In this document: piece by piece, positions 15,073-24,404 of the stretch
Numbering within the stretch: position 1 is the stretch's first letter
Layout of the letters: each line of letters opens with the position of its first letter
Source of the DNA: Verrucomicrobiaceae bacterium
Lineage (GTDB): Bacteria; Verrucomicrobiota; Verrucomicrobiia; Verrucomicrobiales; Verrucomicrobiaceae
Direction: 5' to 3'
DNA: 64,000 nucleotides
Assembly (NCBI GenBank): GCA_024232965.1
Contig: JACKQF010000005.1
Location: forward strand, 124,001-188,000
Made by a program: the position numbers and the translations under genes
Notes under the pieces: generated by a model
What the model saw: only the letters and a program-made list of their open reading frames with translations
Told to the model about the DNA's origin: nothing
Database searches by the model: none

Positions 15073-17138
15073 AAGCCCGGCCGCCCAGAATAGGGCGATT
15101 GGTTCACGGTGAAGGTGCCGCCGCCGGTGCGGAAGTCCCCATAGATGTTCGGCACGTTGTTGGAGAACTGCGCATTATCGGTATAGACCTTGAACCCGGC
15201 GGCATTCGTCACGTTCACACTGACGCCGGGATCAACCGTGACAGTCTTGCCAGCGATGACAGTGCTCGGGCTGCTGAGCGTCACCGGCCCTGCAAACCGC
15301 ACCTGCCCGTTTGAGCCTTGTGCGTAGAGCTTGATCGCGTTCACAGCCGTGAGCGAAGAGTTCCCCCCCAGCAGCAGCGTCCCATTTGGCGAAAGAGTGC
15401 GCGCGCGGATCGCATCGCCCGTGATCGTGGAATCGATCATCGTCAAATCACCCCCCTGAGACTCAAGGAACACATCGCCCGCATCGAGACTCGAATTCGT
15501 GATCGTCAGATCCCCACCACGAGCATCCAAATGAAGCGAAGAAGGATCTGTCGATGCCAGACGCCGCAGCTGACTCGAGCTCGTGATCATAATGCTGCGC
15601 TGGGAAGAGATGTCCATCCGACTCGAACTGGCAAGATCCGCCCCTTTACTGATCACCACATCGCGATCCGCGTGGATCTCCGTGGCCTTGGTAAAGATCC
15701 TCGCTCCATCGATCAACACATCCCGACCCGCATGGGCCAGGAAGCTACCCTGCTGCAGATCGACAACGGTCAGCTTGTAAGGGTCGCCCACCATCGACAC
15801 ATCCGCCATATTCCCCGGCGCATACAGTGCCAGCGTCTGGGAGCTACCCACGATGCTAAAACCAGCCTGCATGAAGATGCCGTCCTTTCCCGCTGCGATC
15901 ACCAACGAGTCGATCGGCGTACCCGCCGCATCAAGGTCCCACATCCCCAGATCTACAAAGTCGCCAAAGCTCGATGTTAACGTCACCTTATTCACCGCAG
16001 CCAAAACCAGATGCCGCGAACCGGGTGACGAATCGATGTTCGGCGTCCCCAGAATATAGATGTCATCAAAGAGAAAGCCCGCCCAGCGATTCTGCCGACG
16101 CATCAAATTATCGATCTCTGTGAACGTGGCATCTCTCCGATAAAAGAACTGATTGAACACTCCGTCGCCACCATTGGGCTGATAAAACGCACCTGGGGCC
16201 CGATCCACCAGACCATACGGTTGGATCGCGGTGGAGATGTGGGGATTCGTCACGATGTCGGTGTTTGTCGTGATGACCGCCGTTCCGGGAATACGAGGGG
16301 CCCGCGGTGTACCAGATCCACCAGGGCCTCCTGGTCCGTCACCCGGTCCGCCAGGACCCGGCGCACGGCGATCCCGATCACGAATTCCAAAACGCGCCAA
16401 CTCGCGGCGGATCTCGTTTGGCAGATTCACGCGCGTTCCGCGACCAGGAATCAGAAAGGCAGTCTTGTGCAGTTCCCCTTTTTTCATCTGCCGGTCCTGA
16501 CCCTGAAGGGCACCTCTCAAGTGCCTCTCATTCCCGAGTGGGGCAAATTCCTTCGGGTCCAGCAGCTTGGAGGTCTTCTGCAAGCGCTCCAGATCCACCT
16601 GCACTGGTGCGGGGATGATCTTCGAATCGGGTTTCATAATCAACATGTCGCCCGCATTGATGGTTCGGAAGGTGCTGTGATCGTCCTTCAAAAAAATGTC
16701 CACAGATCCCTCAAGCACGATGATCTTGATGTAGCCATCGGGTTGGTATTCCACCAACAAGGTCGTGCCCGTCACCGCCGCCGTCACCGCCGCAGTGCGG
16801 ACAGTGGCACCCCCCATCTGTTTGGGCACCTGTAGCAAGATCACCCCACGATCCAGATCAATGTTCCGCGTCCCTTCCTCCAGTCGAAAGGTGGTGTTCG
16901 CACCGAGTCGTGTGATTGTCTTGTCGGGAAACCGCAACTCCGCGCGGGACTGCACGCCCGTGGCCACACTCGTCTTGCCATTGATGATTTGGCCTGGCTT
17001 CGCCGCAAAAGGTGGGCGCTGATCCGGAAGCACCCGAACATCATTGATGGTACGTGTGACCTCTGCCTCCTTAAACACCGCAGCAAACGATGCGCCCGAT
17101 GCGAGCAGCCAAACCAGAACAGGAATGATTTTTTTCAT
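15069..17138 (-). CDS. FecR-domain protein with Gly/Pro-rich linker and beta-helix-like C-terminal region
   Basis: 689 residues. A signal peptide (MKKIIPVLVWLLASGASFA) is followed by a FecR-like domain at about residues 45-170 (QSRAELRFPDKTITRLGANTTFR, RGVILLQVPK, TAAVTAAVTGTTLLVEY, IIVLEGSVDIFL). A Gly/Pro-rich linker follows near 258-285. The rest is repetitive and beta-rich, with short turns such as GGDLTITNSSLDAGDVFLESQGG, and looks like a right-handed beta-helix or passenger-like domain. It lacks the inner-membrane anchor of true FecR signal proteins, so it is probably periplasmic or surface-located. It is preceded, 13 bases upstream, by an outer-membrane barrel gene in the same orientation; the two most likely work together. 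Confidence 0.75.
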   Translation of the reverse strand: MKKIIPVLVWLLASGASFAAVFKEAEVTRTINDVRVLPDQRPPFAAKPGQIINGKTSVATGVQSRAELRFPDKTITRLGANTTFRLEEGTRNIDLDRGVILLQVPKQMGGATVRTAAVTAAVTGTTLLVEYQPDGYIKIIVLEGSVDIFLKDDHSTFRTINAGDMLIMKPDSKIIPAPVQVDLERLQKTSKLLDPKEFAPLGNERHLRGALQGQDRQMKKGELHKTAFLIPGRGTRVNLPNEIRRELARFGIRDRDRRAPGPGGPGDGPGGPGGSGTPRAPRIPGTAVITTNTDIVTNPHISTAIQPYGLVDRAPGAFYQPNGGDGVFNQFFYRRDATFTEIDNLMRRQNRWAGFLFDDIYILGTPNIDSSPGSRHLVLAAVNKVTLTSSFGDFVDLGMWDLDAAGTPIDSLVIAAGKDGIFMQAGFSIVGSSQTLALYAPGNMADVSMVGDPYKLTVVDLQQGSFLAHAGRDVLIDGARIFTKATEIHADRDVVISKGADLASSSRMDISSQRSIMITSSSQLRRLASTDPSSLHLDARGGDLTITNSSLDAGDVFLESQGGDLTMIDSTITGDAIRARTLSPNGTLLLGGNSSLTAVNAIKLYAQGSNGQVRFAGPVTLSSPSTVIAGKTVTVDPGVSVNVTNAAGFKVYTDNAQFSNNVPNIYGDFRTGGGTFTVNQSPYSGRPGF

Positions 17139-17151
17139 GGTATTGATCGCT

Positions 17152-18120
17152 TTAGAATTTCAGTTTCACCCCAAGGCCGAGTCCAACAGTCGAGGTCTCA
17201 TAGCCGAAGACTTCGATGTTGGAACGATTCAGTGCGTAGCTTCCCGCCAGATAAACCTCCAGCCACGGACGAGGTTGATAAGAGATACTCACGCCTGCCA
17301 GATGCAGCCAGTCCTGACGATCAACCTCCCGATAGTCGAGCCACGTCGCCCGATAGGACAGCCCGACCGATAGATCACGCATCAGTTTGTAGCGCCAGGC
17401 CACATCCGCCAAATACTCATCCCGATAGAGCTGATCAACGTCTGTATCCAGATCCCAATCCGCCATCAAACTCAAGTGGATGCTATTCCGGCGATTGAGC
17501 AAAAAAACCTTCTGCGCTCCTGCTCGGAGCGAGTAGCTGTTGTATAATTCATCGCCAAAGGTGTCGCTGGTGATCCGCTGATATTGCACCCCCAAGAAGA
17601 AGAGAGTGCTGGCGAGTTTGGGTTCGATGTAGATCAGCGATGCACTGGCCTCCAAGTTCTCAAAATCCAGCGCATCAAACTTGTCGTAACGCACAAATTG
17701 CTGACCCAGGTCGATGTCAGCGAACAGTCGATTCGTCAGTCGCGGTTGATATCCCGCGCCGAGCCTCCCACCCCAATACCAGTCCTCCTGCTCGCCAGCC
17801 GACACATTCGCAGCGTTGGTCGTCCAAAAGGCAAATGTATCTGCATAGGCACGAAACCAGCGATCACGAGGCGTCTCTTTGAGGATGAGCTGCTGGCCGA
17901 TGTCATCATCGCCCATCGTTGGAGGCGCAAAGGCATTCTCCTCCTCAAGCCCAAGTTGATCGAGCGCCGCACCCTCCCGTAAAGTGGGCAAGGGGCTGGT
18001 ACTGGTAGCGGACTCCGTCAATCGGGAAGGATCCTGCTGCGCAAAAGCCACGCTGCCCAGACCAGCGATGACTGACACGATCCAATTTGCTAGTGCACGT
18101 TTGCTCGATAAAACTACCAT
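17152..18120 (-). CDS. Predicted outer-membrane beta-barrel protein
   Basis: 322 residues. A signal peptide (cut near SVAFAQQ) is followed by a disordered stretch and then alternating amphipathic strands rich in Tyr, Trp and Leu, ending in GLGLGVKLKF with a terminal phenylalanine, the usual outer-membrane insertion signal. Recognisable strand segments include YWGGRLGAGYQPRL, STLFFLGVQYQRI, SIHLSLMADWDLD and LSVGLSYRATWLDY. No family name is safe. It is the first gene of a two-gene operon with the FecR-like protein downstream (13-base gap). Transport or anchoring of that protein is a reasonable but unproven role. Confidence 0.72.
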   Translation of the reverse strand: MVVLSSKRALANWIVSVIAGLGSVAFAQQDPSRLTESATSTSPLPTLREGAALDQLGLEEENAFAPPTMGDDDIGQQLILKETPRDRWFRAYADTFAFWTTNAANVSAGEQEDWYWGGRLGAGYQPRLTNRLFADIDLGQQFVRYDKFDALDFENLEASASLIYIEPKLASTLFFLGVQYQRITSDTFGDELYNSYSLRAGAQKVFLLNRRNSIHLSLMADWDLDTDVDQLYRDEYLADVAWRYKLMRDLSVGLSYRATWLDYREVDRQDWLHLAGVSISYQPRPWLEVYLAGSYALNRSNIEVFGYETSTVGLGLGVKLKF

Positions 18121-18241
18121 GATCTTGCGACGAATTGCGGTTTGAGGGTGAGCGCATTATCAGGAGCGCGCCTGATCCTCGAAGATTAGCGACAAGCAGA
18201 CTGAACGTCAACGCCTTCATCTCGCAGTCAGATCATTGACA

Positions 18242-18264
18242 TTCCCTCACCTTGTGTCAGGGAA
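18242..18264 (+). promoter_or_regulatory. Ribosome-binding site of the SixA-type gene within a small hairpin
   Basis: AGGGAA (18259-18264) is a good Shine-Dalgarno sequence nine bases before the ATG at 18274. It can pair with TTCCCT at 18242-18247 across an 11-base loop, which would mask the site. The stem is only 6 bp, so any control effect is uncertain. Confidence 0.35.
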
Positions 18265-18273
18265 ACGACCTGC

Positions 18274-18852
18274 ATGAGGTACCTGACGATCATCCGCCAC
18301 GCCAAGTCCTGCTGGGATCAGCCCGGCCTGGCGGATCATGACCGCCCACTTGGCGCGCGAGGCCTCATCGCAGCACCCGCAGTCGGCACGTTTTTACAAC
18401 GCACCTATTACGGCGGTGGCGAAGAGGCACCGTTACTCCCGACACCGCAGAAGCTGATCTCCAGCACAGCGGCTCGCGCTTTAGCGACTGCACAAATCAT
18501 TCGCGAACGTCTCCATATCGACATGGAGCATCTGCACCTCGACTCCCGTCTCTACCTGGCGACCGAAAACACCATCCTCAAGGTCGTCCAAGGCCTCGAT
18601 GAAGAATGGCAACACGTAGCACTCTTTGGTCACAATCCGGGCATGCACATCTTTGCTGACCGCATTTTGGCCCGCGCACGCATCCCACGCATGCCCACAT
18701 GCACCGCCGTGATTCTCGGGATGCCCAGCCAATACTGGGCGCTGAGCGATTGGAACGAAGCCCAACTCGTCGCCTACGTCACTCCGCGAATGCTGGAAAA
18801 ACGCTTCCCTGAGGTCTGGCCCGGAATTTCCCGACCAAACGATGAGGATTAG
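18274..18852 (+). CDS. sixA: Histidine phosphatase family protein, SixA-like
   Basis: 192 residues with the family motif IIRHAKS at residues 6-12, the phosphorylatable histidine being His8, and a second catalytic histidine in ALFGHNPGMH. SixA-type proteins remove phosphate from histidine-phosphorylated proteins such as phosphorelay domains; some relatives act on small molecules. The short insert YYGGGEEAPLLPTPQKLISSTAARALATAQ carries the conserved substrate-side arginine. No phosphorelay protein is next to it, so the partner is unknown. A strong Shine-Dalgarno supports the start. Confidence 0.85.
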   Translation: MRYLTIIRHAKSCWDQPGLADHDRPLGARGLIAAPAVGTFLQRTYYGGGEEAPLLPTPQKLISSTAARALATAQIIRERLHIDMEHLHLDSRLYLATENTILKVVQGLDEEWQHVALFGHNPGMHIFADRILARARIPRMPTCTAVILGMPSQYWALSDWNEAQLVAYVTPRMLEKRFPEVWPGISRPNDED

Positions 18853-18931
18853 TCTTCGCTAGTGGCACAAGATCCACGCAACACTCCCCCTTGCATCCGC
18901 CCCTGAATTCAGCACCGAGTTAGGATTCTCC

Positions 18932-20158
18932 ATGTCTCGCTGCCGCCATTCGCCCGATGCCCCATCATCCCCACCGTGCCCTGAAGGCTGGACGTGGTTT
19001 TGGAGCGAGCCCTTTCGACTCTTCTTCCCGTGGGGCCTAATTGTCGGAGTCACAGGAGCCGCACTCTGGCCCCTCTTCTACACCACAGGAAATCCCGCAA
19101 CGACGGCCATCGCCCATCCACTGCTGATGACCCTCGGTTGGGGTGGCGCATTCATCATCGGCTTTCTAGGCACAGCGGGTCCGCGCATGATCGGCGCAGA
19201 ACCGCTTTCCAAATCCGAGGTCCGCATCCTTTGGCTTCTTCATGCCGCTGGTGTCGTTGCGTGCTTACAGGGTCATATCGCCACGGCGGGCATGCTTTTG
19301 GGGGGCGCGCTCGTGATGCTGCTGGTTCTTTTTGCTGCGCGTTTCGCCAAACGCAAAGACATGCCGCCACCTGGATTCGTGATTGCGTTTATGGGTTTGC
19401 TGTCCGGCATCACTGGCACTGCGATGGTCGCCACCGGACTGGACGTGCAATGGGGTGCATGGTCATTCCGTCTCGCCCGACTGCTGATGTTTGAGGCATT
19501 TCTTTTGCTGCCAATTCTAGGAGTCGGCGGTTTTTTGTTGCCGCGCATCCTTGGCCTACCGTCACGGCAGAGCCTGCCTGACTCCATCAACCCTTCGCCC
19601 CAATGGCTGAAGATGGCGCTCGGCTACGCGCTCCTGGGCGCACTGCTGATTGCCTCTTTTTTTCTGGAAGCCTCGGAACAGATAGTGGCAGCGATGGTGC
19701 TCCGCATCGCCCTAGCGCTCATGATCTGGAACGCAGATTTACCTGGGCTCTGGACCCAACGTGTCACTGGCACGCAGGCCTGGATGATCCGGCTAGGACT
19801 CGCTGCACTGCCGATCTCATGGGCAGCGCGCGCCTTCTTTCCTGGCGGACTTTTACAACGCATTGCCCTCGAACACCTACTCTTTATCAGTGGATTTGGC
19901 GTCATCATGCTAGGCGTCGCCTCACGCGTTGTGGATGGCCACAGCGGCAACCGAGCAGACGCCAAGGGCACCAGCAAGATCCTGCGCTGGATCTTTTGGC
20001 TGGCCACGCTGGCGATGCTGACTCGTGTCACCGCAGGGTTTCTGCCCAAGATCATGGTGTCCCACCACAACTACGCCGCATTGACCTGGGTCATCCTCTC
20101 CGGCCTTTGGTTGTATGGCTTTGGCAAAAAGCTGGCGACAGCAGATCCAGAGGCCTGA
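18932..20158 (+). CDS. nnrS: NnrS family membrane protein
   Basis: 408 residues with about twelve hydrophobic segments. The opening SEPFRLFFPWGLIVG and the following HPLLMTLGWGGAFIIGFLGTAGPRM are hallmarks of NnrS, a haem- and copper-containing inner-membrane protein tied to nitric-oxide stress and nitrate/nitrite respiration. Histidines in these motifs could bind haem. The C-terminal part has HLLFISGFGVIMLGVASRVV, also family-typical. No nitrite or NO reductase genes are in the window. The stop codon directly abuts the stop of the convergent glycosyltransferase gene at 20159. Confidence 0.88.
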   Translation: MSRCRHSPDAPSSPPCPEGWTWFWSEPFRLFFPWGLIVGVTGAALWPLFYTTGNPATTAIAHPLLMTLGWGGAFIIGFLGTAGPRMIGAEPLSKSEVRILWLLHAAGVVACLQGHIATAGMLLGGALVMLLVLFAARFAKRKDMPPPGFVIAFMGLLSGITGTAMVATGLDVQWGAWSFRLARLLMFEAFLLLPILGVGGFLLPRILGLPSRQSLPDSINPSPQWLKMALGYALLGALLIASFFLEASEQIVAAMVLRIALALMIWNADLPGLWTQRVTGTQAWMIRLGLAALPISWAARAFFPGGLLQRIALEHLLFISGFGVIMLGVASRVVDGHSGNRADAKGTSKILRWIFWLATLAMLTRVTAGFLPKIMVSHHNYAALTWVILSGLWLYGFGKKLATADPEA

Positions 20159-21310
20159 TCAAACCCCGCCTCGCGCCTTTTTCAGCGTGTGGACGGAAAG
20201 CAATCCGATCGCCCCCATCGCCGCGACACCGATGAAGTGCACTGCTACGAGCAAATTATTAGCCTGTCCCAATCCGGCAAAACCAGATCTCGCCCAAACG
20301 ATCACCAGTCCCAGCACCACGATCAGACAAGCCATCATCACCCCCAGCAGCATGAAGAACACAGTGCCTTCATCCATATGAATCAATCGGCGCGTCAGGC
20401 TCAAAGACTTGTCATCGCTGCGCAAAAACAAGCTGCAACCAAAGACGTAGATCTGCGTGCCCAAGATCCCTGCCATCAGCAGCAATGCCTGACTATGGAT
20501 ATCTAAAACATGAAACGGTCCAAGCGCCACAGGCCCCATCACCCCAGCCAATCCTTGAAGTAAAGTCGCAGGCACTAGAAGCAACAACCCCAGCCACTCA
20601 AACAACGCCGGCTTTTCCGCCAGGATGAAAAGCAAGTGCCGCATCCCATCCCGCCACGTCCGCAAATGCGCCACACGATCAGGTGGCCCGCAGCGGAGGC
20701 CCGATGGAATCTCAACTGTCCGCGTCTTCGCCTTCAGGCTTTTAATCAGCAACTCCGACGCAAACTCCATCCCGTCAGAACGAATTCCCCAATTGAGATA
20801 CTCCGTCTTCTTCACGCAGCGGAACCCCGAATTGCAGTCGGTCAGTTCCCCATTGAAAAGGCGATTGATCAACCATGTCAAAACAGGGGTCCCAAGATGC
20901 CGATGCAACGGTGGCATCGCTCCAGGCGAGATCTCCCCAATCATACGTGACGCAATCGCCATGCCCGCATCCGCCTTCACCGCCGCTTCATAGAGCGGCG
21001 CCGCATGCTCATAAAGGTAAGTGTTGTCCGAATCCGCAAACATCACGTACTCACCCAAGGCGGCCTCAATGCCACCTTTCAGCGCCGCCCCATACCCGCG
21101 CGCAGCAACAGGCACCACACGGCAACCCAACTCCACCGCAATCTCCCTCGATCGATCTGTGCTCCCATTGTCCGCCACCACGATCTCATAAGGCACGTTT
21201 GCCGGATCAAGCGATGCCTTAACTTGCGAAACACAAGTCGCCAGAGTTGCCTCCTCGTTCAGGCAGGGAAAAACAAAAGTAAGTTTCAAAGCATCACTCG
21301 AATGAGTCAT
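20159..21310 (-). CDS. Family 2 glycosyltransferase with C-terminal membrane domain
   Basis: 383 residues. The N-terminal GT-A domain (residues about 8-230) has FPCLNEEATLATCV, VVADNGSTDRS and FADSDNTYLY as the DXD metal site. It resembles dolichol- or undecaprenyl-phosphate sugar synthases. Four membrane segments follow (about 235-375), as in enzymes that work on lipid-linked sugars. It is the last gene of the minus-strand polysaccharide operon starting near 27182. Its ATG overlaps the TGA of the upstream methyltransferase gene (21307-21310). Likely job: transfer of a sugar to a lipid carrier. Confidence 0.88.
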   Translation of the reverse strand: MTHSSDALKLTFVFPCLNEEATLATCVSQVKASLDPANVPYEIVVADNGSTDRSREIAVELGCRVVPVAARGYGAALKGGIEAALGEYVMFADSDNTYLYEHAAPLYEAAVKADAGMAIASRMIGEISPGAMPPLHRHLGTPVLTWLINRLFNGELTDCNSGFRCVKKTEYLNWGIRSDGMEFASELLIKSLKAKTRTVEIPSGLRCGPPDRVAHLRTWRDGMRHLLFILAEKPALFEWLGLLLLVPATLLQGLAGVMGPVALGPFHVLDIHSQALLLMAGILGTQIYVFGCSLFLRSDDKSLSLTRRLIHMDEGTVFFMLLGVMMACLIVVLGLVIVWARSGFAGLGQANNLLVAVHFIGVAAMGAIGLLSVHTLKKARGGV

Positions 21311-22032
21311 CGTGAGTCCTCAGGTTTGCGCACCAACACCATGTACTGACCACCCAGTGGCAGTTTGCAGAAGGCAGCCTCCAACGGCCGCAAGGCTTTA
21401 AGCAACGCAGGGAAGATGAAAAAATATTCGGTTAGCACCACTTGAAAACCAGTGTTAGCCAAGAGTTGCCGAGCTTGATGGGGGAAGAGCATCTGCGCAT
21501 CCTTGTCAAAAGGCACGCGGCTCATCATCCAATGCACGATCGGGTTCCAACGGTTGTTTTCCCATAACGCAAACAACCCACCAGGGCGCAACGCTTTCCA
21601 AATGGCCCCCACCGCAGCTTCACGTTCCGTCGGCGGGATGTGATGAAACACACCATTGCAGAACGCCAGATCAAGTTCACCCACCGGCAGTTTTTCAACT
21701 TCATCAGTCCACGCTACGTTTGTTAATCCAACTGACTCGCCCGCTGCAATCTCTAAAGAGGCGGCAGACGGATCGTAGCCCACATAGTGCGCAAGCCCCA
21801 GGCCCTCCATCAACCACCGCCGACCACCGCCTGTGCCACAACCAAAATCGAGACAGTCCTTTGGTGATATACCCAGAAGACGCAGGCGACCACTCAGCCA
21901 CCTCACTCGTCCCTCAGCAAAGTAGTCCTTAGACTCGCCAGTCACGGCAAGCCCACGCATCAATTCCGCGTCGTAGGCCGCTGCATGCGAATCAAACTCC
22001 GCCTCACTGAACTGACGAGGTCTTTCGGCCAT
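21307..22032 (-). CDS. Class I SAM-dependent methyltransferase
   Basis: 241 residues. The SAM-binding glycine motif is CLDFGCGTGGG, followed by HYVGYDPSAASLEIA (acidic loop) and LDLAFCNGVFHHIPP. The domain ends with the typical WKALRPGGLFALWENN. It is soluble and embedded between an initiating sugar-phosphate transferase and a lipid-sugar synthase. The best guess is methylation of a glycan or lipid-linked intermediate, but the substrate cannot be told. The ATG at 22032 overlaps the upstream stop by one base; a TTG at 22035 is also in frame. Confidence 0.87.
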   Translation of the reverse strand: MAERPRQFSEAEFDSHAAAYDAELMRGLAVTGESKDYFAEGRVRWLSGRLRLLGISPKDCLDFGCGTGGGRRWLMEGLGLAHYVGYDPSAASLEIAAGESVGLTNVAWTDEVEKLPVGELDLAFCNGVFHHIPPTEREAAVGAIWKALRPGGLFALWENNRWNPIVHWMMSRVPFDKDAQMLFPHQARQLLANTGFQVVLTEYFFIFPALLKALRPLEAAFCKLPLGGQYMVLVRKPEDSR

Positions 22033-23504
22033 CAACCCCGAACACCCTCCAGAGATACAATGCCGGATTCGGGTCTAAGTGTCCGCTCCATTTCCTGCCA
22101 CTCTTTCATCGCCTCCCTCGCACCTTCCTCAGCCTTCCGCACACCTCCGCCGAGGACGGTTCGGACGGTTTCCAACATGATAAAAAAATCCAAGAGCACG
22201 CTCATGTGCTTCATGTAATAGAGGTCAAACTCCAGCTTCCGCCAAGCGTCTTGCACGGTCGATCCGTATGGATACTGCACCTGCGCCCAACCCGTCAACC
22301 CTGGTTGAATCAGAAGTCGCTCCCGGTAGTTGGGGATCTGCCGCTCCAACTCCTTTACGAACTCAGGCCGCTCAGGACGCGGACCGACGAAGGACATCTC
22401 GCCGCGCAAAACATTCACCAACTGGGGGATTTCATCCACGCGAAATTTGCGCAGCCACTTGCCCGCCCCGAAGACTCGAGGATCGTTTGCACCGCTCCAC
22501 TGCGGTCCCTCTTTCTCAGCATCTACTGGCATGGTGCGCAGTTTCACCACTTCAAACGGGCGCCCAAGGCGTCCAAGTCGCACCTGCCGAAAAAATACAG
22601 GCCCGGGCGAACCTAATTTCACCAATAACATGCCGAGCATCAGTAGAGGCGACAAGACCACCATGAAAAAGACCGCCGCAGCAATATCGAACAAACGCTT
22701 CAGCTTCTTAACGTAAAACAGCCCAGACTGGCTCGAAGCCCGGAATAGCCAATTCTCAGTCACAAGATCCAATGGTACCGCATGGAAGACCTCCTCACAG
22801 ACATCCGCCAGCGACACTACTTCAATGCCCTCATAACGCCACCGACGCAAAAGAGCAGTCACCTCGGGCATCACCAAGTGCCGATCGCGCACTAAAATCA
22901 TGCTGGGCCGAGGCCAATCTAGATGAAGGTCTTCAGAACTAACCGCACCCAGGTTTGGAAGAGCGCCCTCATACTCAAACCCTCCGGCAGTCATCACGCC
23001 AGTCAGTCGGGCGGTCCGCGAATGCCTGCCAAGGATGCTCGCGGCCATCACATCGTCATCGCCAGAGACTATACAAACTGCAGTCTCCCTACCGAAACGC
23101 ATCCGGCGATGCACCAACGCATGGTGAAGGACGCAGAGCAGACAAGAAAGCGGGTACCCCGCCAAGATAACTCCTCGCCCGATACGGTTTGAGTAGTCAA
23201 CTGATCCCACACCAAGAATAATCATCAGGCACAAAAACAATCCCCCAACGATCCAGCGCAGCCTTCGCCACTTGGTGGTTTTTGAGTTCGGGTAAGAGTA
23301 AAGTCCGCCGATGTAAAGAACAGAAGGCAGTGTCACTGCAGCGACGAGGATGCCGGGCGCGTACCACATCAGTTTCTCTGGAAGAACCTGCTGAAAACGA
23401 ACGGCCGCCCCAATGCCAAAGCCAACTACAACTGAAAGCGCATCCATCAGGAAATTCGCTGCAGAAGCAAAAAGTCGGCGGGAAATGCGGGGGGCGTAGG
23501 GCAT
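22032..23504 (-). CDS. Undecaprenyl-phosphate sugar phosphotransferase (polyprenyl glycosylphosphotransferase)
   Basis: 490 residues, the size of WcaJ/WbaP-type enzymes. Four N-terminal membrane segments (about 15-130) and a Rossmann-like middle region precede the C-terminal transferase domain: KRLFDIAAAVFFMVVLSPLL, GPVFFRQVRLGRLGRPFEVVKLRTM, GPRPERPEFV and RERLLIQPGLTGWAQVQYPYG. It starts repeat-unit synthesis by moving a sugar-1-phosphate from a UDP-sugar onto undecaprenyl phosphate at the inner membrane. It sits downstream of the Wza-like gene in the same operon. The ATG at 23504 is preferred; a TTG at 23510 is in frame. Confidence 0.93.
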   Translation of the reverse strand: MPYAPRISRRLFASAANFLMDALSVVVGFGIGAAVRFQQVLPEKLMWYAPGILVAAVTLPSVLYIGGLYSYPNSKTTKWRRLRWIVGGLFLCLMIILGVGSVDYSNRIGRGVILAGYPLSCLLCVLHHALVHRRMRFGRETAVCIVSGDDDVMAASILGRHSRTARLTGVMTAGGFEYEGALPNLGAVSSEDLHLDWPRPSMILVRDRHLVMPEVTALLRRWRYEGIEVVSLADVCEEVFHAVPLDLVTENWLFRASSQSGLFYVKKLKRLFDIAAAVFFMVVLSPLLMLGMLLVKLGSPGPVFFRQVRLGRLGRPFEVVKLRTMPVDAEKEGPQWSGANDPRVFGAGKWLRKFRVDEIPQLVNVLRGEMSFVGPRPERPEFVKELERQIPNYRERLLIQPGLTGWAQVQYPYGSTVQDAWRKLEFDLYYMKHMSVLLDFFIMLETVRTVLGGGVRKAEEGAREAMKEWQEMERTLRPESGIVSLEGVRG

Positions 23505-23599
23505 CAGCAATGGTTATGTCCGCGGGATCACCGATTCAGCTAACTCTATGCCAGTTCGGCCGCGTCTTCGCATCATCTCAAAGAACGTTGTGGACGTTA

Positions 23600-24301
23600 C
23601 TAAAACCCAAATCCCTTCTCTGGAATGTTGATAATATCTCCTTCACCGACCGGCACATCGGGATCTGTGCCCTCGCGAATACGCTTCATGTTCACTACCG
23701 AGGGACGACGCATCCCAGAAGCATCCAAACGCATTACCTGGACTTTTGATTCGTCTGCGAACTTCGCAGTGCCACCCGTAACAAGCACGGCCTCATACAG
23801 ACCCAGTTTGTGACCATTGGGAACCGGTACAAAGTGCTGCCCAGGCCGATTCACCTTCCCGGTCAGAAACAACATCATTCGAAGTTGCGACTGCGGCGTC
23901 GATCCAACAACTGCCCCCGGAAGCGCTGAGCGCTCAACGAAGACCGTGGCTTGCTTCAATTGGCTGCGCTCAAGATACTCTTTCACTCGCTTTTCCGCAC
24001 CTACCCGCGTGAGGCCGACCACCGGAACTCTTCCCAATTTTGGGATCAAAACGTAGCCTTCGGGACGCACCTCGTAGTTGCCATTGAAGGTCGAATCTTC
24101 CTCCACCATCAGTTCCAAGCGGTCGCCAGCTTTGAACTCGTCGTTCGTCCGCGGAGCGGCAACGTCCTGCACGGGCATCATTGGGGGCGGCAAATCGGCC
24201 AACGGCTCATTGGATCCACAGCCTGCCAAAACACAAGCCAACACCGCTGCACAGAGACCGCGATGGACAGCCGACCAATCAGAAGAAACAGAAACCTTCA
24301 T
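23600..24301 (-). CDS. Polysaccharide export lipoprotein, Wza-like, short form
   Basis: 233 residues. A lipoprotein signal (ACVLAGCG, cysteine near residue 28) is followed by a polysaccharide-export domain (FKAGDRLELMVEEDSTF, GYVLIPKLGRVPVVGLT) and one SLBB-type beta-grasp region (TGKVNRPGQHFVPVP, AVLVTGGTAKFADESKV). It is shorter than E. coli Wza and has no C-terminal amphipathic helix that would cross the outer membrane. In this class the outer-membrane pore is often a separate barrel, and one is encoded upstream at 25329. Expected role: part of the periplasmic and outer-membrane export channel, working with the Wzc-like kinase. Confidence 0.9.
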   Translation of the reverse strand: MKVSVSSDWSAVHRGLCAAVLACVLAGCGSNEPLADLPPPMMPVQDVAAPRTNDEFKAGDRLELMVEEDSTFNGNYEVRPEGYVLIPKLGRVPVVGLTRVGAEKRVKEYLERSQLKQATVFVERSALPGAVVGSTPQSQLRMMLFLTGKVNRPGQHFVPVPNGHKLGLYEAVLVTGGTAKFADESKVQVMRLDASGMRRPSVVNMKRIREGTDPDVPVGEGDIINIPEKGFGF

Positions 24302-24404
24302 AGCACAAGGGGGAGCGCAAAAAACAGCTGGTCAACTATGAAGCACCCTGAGGATCAACAACGATCCTCAAGGTGACCAACGGCAACCCAGCCGAATCTT
24401 ACTA

